Below, piece after piece: positions 61,701-64,000 of a stretch of DNA of 64,000 nucleotides. The stretch covers positions 16,037,572 through 16,101,571 of the forward strand of contig NC_136008.1 of NCBI RefSeq assembly GCF_048128805.1, read 5' to 3'. Source of the DNA: Centroberyx gerrardi. Lineage: Eukaryota > Chordata > Actinopteri > Beryciformes > Berycidae. The translations under genes were made by a program, and so were the position numbers. Position 1 is the stretch's first letter; the number at the start of each line of letters is the position of its first letter. The notes below the pieces were generated by a model that searched no databases, was not told where the DNA came from, and saw only the letters and a list, made by a program, of their open reading frames with translations.

Positions 61701-63846
61701 TAGCAAGGGCTGTTATAGATTTAGCAAATTCAAATAACATTCATAATCCGTAGCCTTACACATTGCAGCATCCATCACTGAGTACTGATGAATTGTTCAC
61801 TTTGTTCAAAGGATTTTGAAAAAGAGTATAAGGATTTCAAAGTGAAGATTGTGGACTTTGAATACCGCCTTGCCACCATTCTTTGCTTGGCCTTTAAGGA
61901 TTGCTCAGGATTGGAATCGGCATTCAAAGTAAGCGATCCTGGATAGTGGGGATGATGTTGCTGATGACAGTGTTGATAAAGTGAATAATGAATGACAGCT
62001 ACTAAGTGGAAGACCAACATCATCCGAACAGACATTTGTTTTTTGTCCTTTAGCTGCTAGTTATTTTTGGACCCTTCCTGGAGAGAAGACAAATCAGGCA
62101 GACATTCACTCCTAACTTCCCCATACTGCAGCAACATTTCAGAGAAGAGTTGGAGAAATGTAAATACCTGTATAAATCCCAGCTCAATGAGGTACTGTAT
62201 GAAAAATGGAATATAGTATACTATGTAATCTAGGCAAAATATGCATTGTTTAGAGTTCATTTTTTCTTTTTTGTTTACAGATGGAGACTGGTCTGACTAA
62301 GAACATGGCTCACACATCTGGAGCCTTAAAGTGGGCAAAAATGCTCAGGGAACGCATTCAAACCCCATGGGAAAAGTTCAGATTTCTGTTTGACATGTCA
62401 GTGCAAACGCTTAACTGTTTCAATCAGTGAATGAATGAATGAAGTAAATTGGTAAACAAACAACTAATAGATGCAATGACTTTTGTGGCAGGCTCATTAG
62501 TGATCATTGTTTCACAATTCATGTAATGTTTCCAGGCCTATGGAGGGTGCAGAGATGGTGCAGGAGTACCACATGTACATGGAGATGTTGACTCTCCTGG
62601 ACCAGTATGAAGAGGACATTTACTCTGACTGGTGTAATGGTCTGGACCAGGTCTGCCTGTTCAACCTGAACCAGCCCCTCATCTCTAGAAATATCTCATC
62701 TGGTTTGATCTCAGTCAACTTCAATCCAAAGGTAATTTACATACCAACTAGCAGGCACTCCACCAATGCTGAACAATTCTCCAACTTGCTGTTACACCCA
62801 TCATTCCTATCACTTCATTTGAACTTAAATCGATTTCTTGACCCTGCAAAGATACCTGTAGGATTTTGAATCAAGTCTCTATCTCCATTAGTTTCATAGT
62901 TATGGCTAAAAAACGATAATCGTCTAATGGCGTAAATCCCAGATCTGAATCACAACCAAAATCTAATAAATTGTTCCTCGGCCCAAGTCCTGTCTCTCCA
63001 CCAATTTTCATGGAGATCTCTTCATAAGTTTTTGAGATATCCTGCTGACAAACAGACAAACTAACGGGTGAAAACATAACCTCCTTGGTGGAGCTAATTA
63101 TTATGTATTAGCATTATTTCATCCAGTTAATGTATTCTCCAAGGGATTCTGTTAGTTCAGACAAAACATTTTACCACGACCCCACTGTGACACTTTATGT
63201 TGAGTTAATTAGCATTTCCTTTGCCTCCTTAGCTGACTGAAGTCTTGAAAGATGTGAAGTATATTCAGACTCTCAATCAGATCAACATCCCTGCAGCTGC
63301 AATGGCCGTATTTCAGAAGAGTGACATGTTCATAAAGGTTAGAAACAAACTTATTACTCCATGAATTACAAACTTAAACCTATTAGCTCTTGCATATCTT
63401 TCCCATTGTCTAGCATGCCCCATCACTCTCTACACACTTGTATTTTCCAGTATGTGAGCAGTCTGCAGCTATTGGTCCAATGGTACAACAAGCTGAAGCA
63501 GACAGTGCTGGAAGTGGAATTTCCTCTCATCAGAGCTGAGCTGCTGTCCATAGATCTGCAGCTGACAAGGGCAGAGACGGACCTGACATGGCAGGACCCG
63601 GACTGCTGGAGCTTCATCAGCTCCACCAAAGACCTGGTCCACAACCTCATGTGGCGAGTCCAGAGAACCAAGGACAACTGTGAAGCCATCCAGTCGCTGA
63701 TGAAGGGATGGAGCAAACAGGCCATGTTTTGCAGGAAGGACAACAAGAAAGGCGCTCTCATACTGCTGGAAGACAGGGGAGAACGTGTCAACAAGAAATA
63801 CAGCTCCATGCAGATGGATGGAGACTCTGTCCACAAGCTGGTGCAG
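58712..63846 (+). CDS. dnah11: Axonemal outer-arm dynein heavy chain, N-terminal part; continues past the right edge
   Basis: DNAH11 is a motor subunit of outer dynein arms in motile cilia, including left-right organiser cilia; the full protein is about 4,500 residues. Coding exons: 58712-58927, 59127-59270, 59453-59646, 59752-59941, 60037-60136, 60282-60493, 60757-60978, 61055-61222, 61812-61928, 62054-62191, 62281-62396, 62536-62731, 63233-63337, 63451-63846. Together they give 838 codons with no stop and consistent phases. The start ATG has A at -3, and an in-frame TGA lies at 58631. The product covers the N-terminal tail (DHC_N1) used for assembly with other chains; the motor domain is outside. 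Recognised stretches include ARIVVLLQELCNLLI, NAPWDFPSAMVFTRFNLFLN and FCRKDNKKGALILLEDRGER, typical of the DNAH9/11/17 group. Position beside sp8 favours dnah11 over its paralogues. Introns are short (76-589 bases). Intron 4 has a GC donor. Confidence 0.93.
62865..63102 (+). mobile_element. Retroelement-tail-like relic in dnah11 intron 12
   Basis: It contains CCACCAATTTTCATGGAGAT, AAGTTTTTGAGATATCCTGC, GACAAACAGACAAAC and ends ACATAACCTCCTTGGTGGAG. This string closely resembles a repeat tail widespread in fish genomes and usually assigned to RTE-type LINEs or their SINEs, from general knowledge. Old and non-coding. Confidence 0.55.
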
Positions 63847-64000
63847 GTGTGTATGGCTGGATTCTCACAATACATTTCACAATATATTCATATTATTCAC
63901 TCTTGTTCATTATTATTAGCTTCAGATAGACTCGTTGCTGTAAAGAATATAAAGATATGAAAGTAATGGGATAGCTCCAAAGCCTTTCAGGGTGTGGTAG

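Noticed and set aside
63423..63875. 150-codon minus-strand open frame
   Set aside because: It is the antisense shadow of dnah11 exon 14, whose sense strand has clear dynein homology and splice sites.
63847..64000. Next dnah11 exon at the right edge after CCTTTCAG (about 63991)
   Set aside because: Only ten bases follow the possible acceptor, too few to confirm an exon.

Overview
The window looks like ray-finned fish (most likely teleost) nuclear DNA. The gene order abcb5 (+), sp8 (-), dnah11 (+) is the order and orientation of human chromosome 7p15-21 (ABCB5-SP8-SP4-DNAH11). The Sp8 protein lacks the long alanine and glycine runs of the mammalian protein, dnah11 has very short introns, and the spacer is full of (CA)n, (GATA)n and old fish-type retroelement pieces. 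The species and the sp8 paralogue (sp8a or sp8b) cannot be settled from sequence alone.

Positions 1-3658 hold the 3' part of an abcb5-type ABC transporter that is clearly a pseudogene. Exon blocks from the first nucleotide-binding domain to the C terminus remain recognisable, but they carry frameshifts, stops and lost exons. Positions 5617-8600 (minus strand) hold sp8, an intact zinc-finger developmental transcription factor. It has a first coding exon of only seven codons, which supplies the true start.

From about 8.9 to 54 kb there is a gene desert with no gene I can support. It alternates simple repeats, AT-rich filler and islands of balanced, motif-rich sequence that look like conserved non-coding elements; these islands are judged by eye and carry low confidence. 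No sp4 is present, although human SP4 lies between SP8 and DNAH11. The likely reading is a regulatory block serving sp8.

From 52.9 to 58.5 kb the sequence is a patchwork: a short dispersed family in four copies, a roughly 0.5-kb duplication whose two copies each carry an RFX-type X-box, a dead LINE piece with an internal inverted repeat, and an exon of a transposon-associated protein family broken by a stop. Two divergent CTCF-like motifs at 54.0 and 54.4 kb sit between the desert and dnah11 and could mark a domain boundary.

Positions 58712 to the right edge hold the first 14 coding exons (838 codons) of dnah11, an axonemal outer-arm dynein heavy chain. The reading frame is intact across all junctions, and one intron uses a GC-AG boundary. 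I found no new multi-gene system. The most interesting signals are the duplicated X-box segment, the divergent CTCF-like pair, the loss of abcb5 and the transposon-associated exon.
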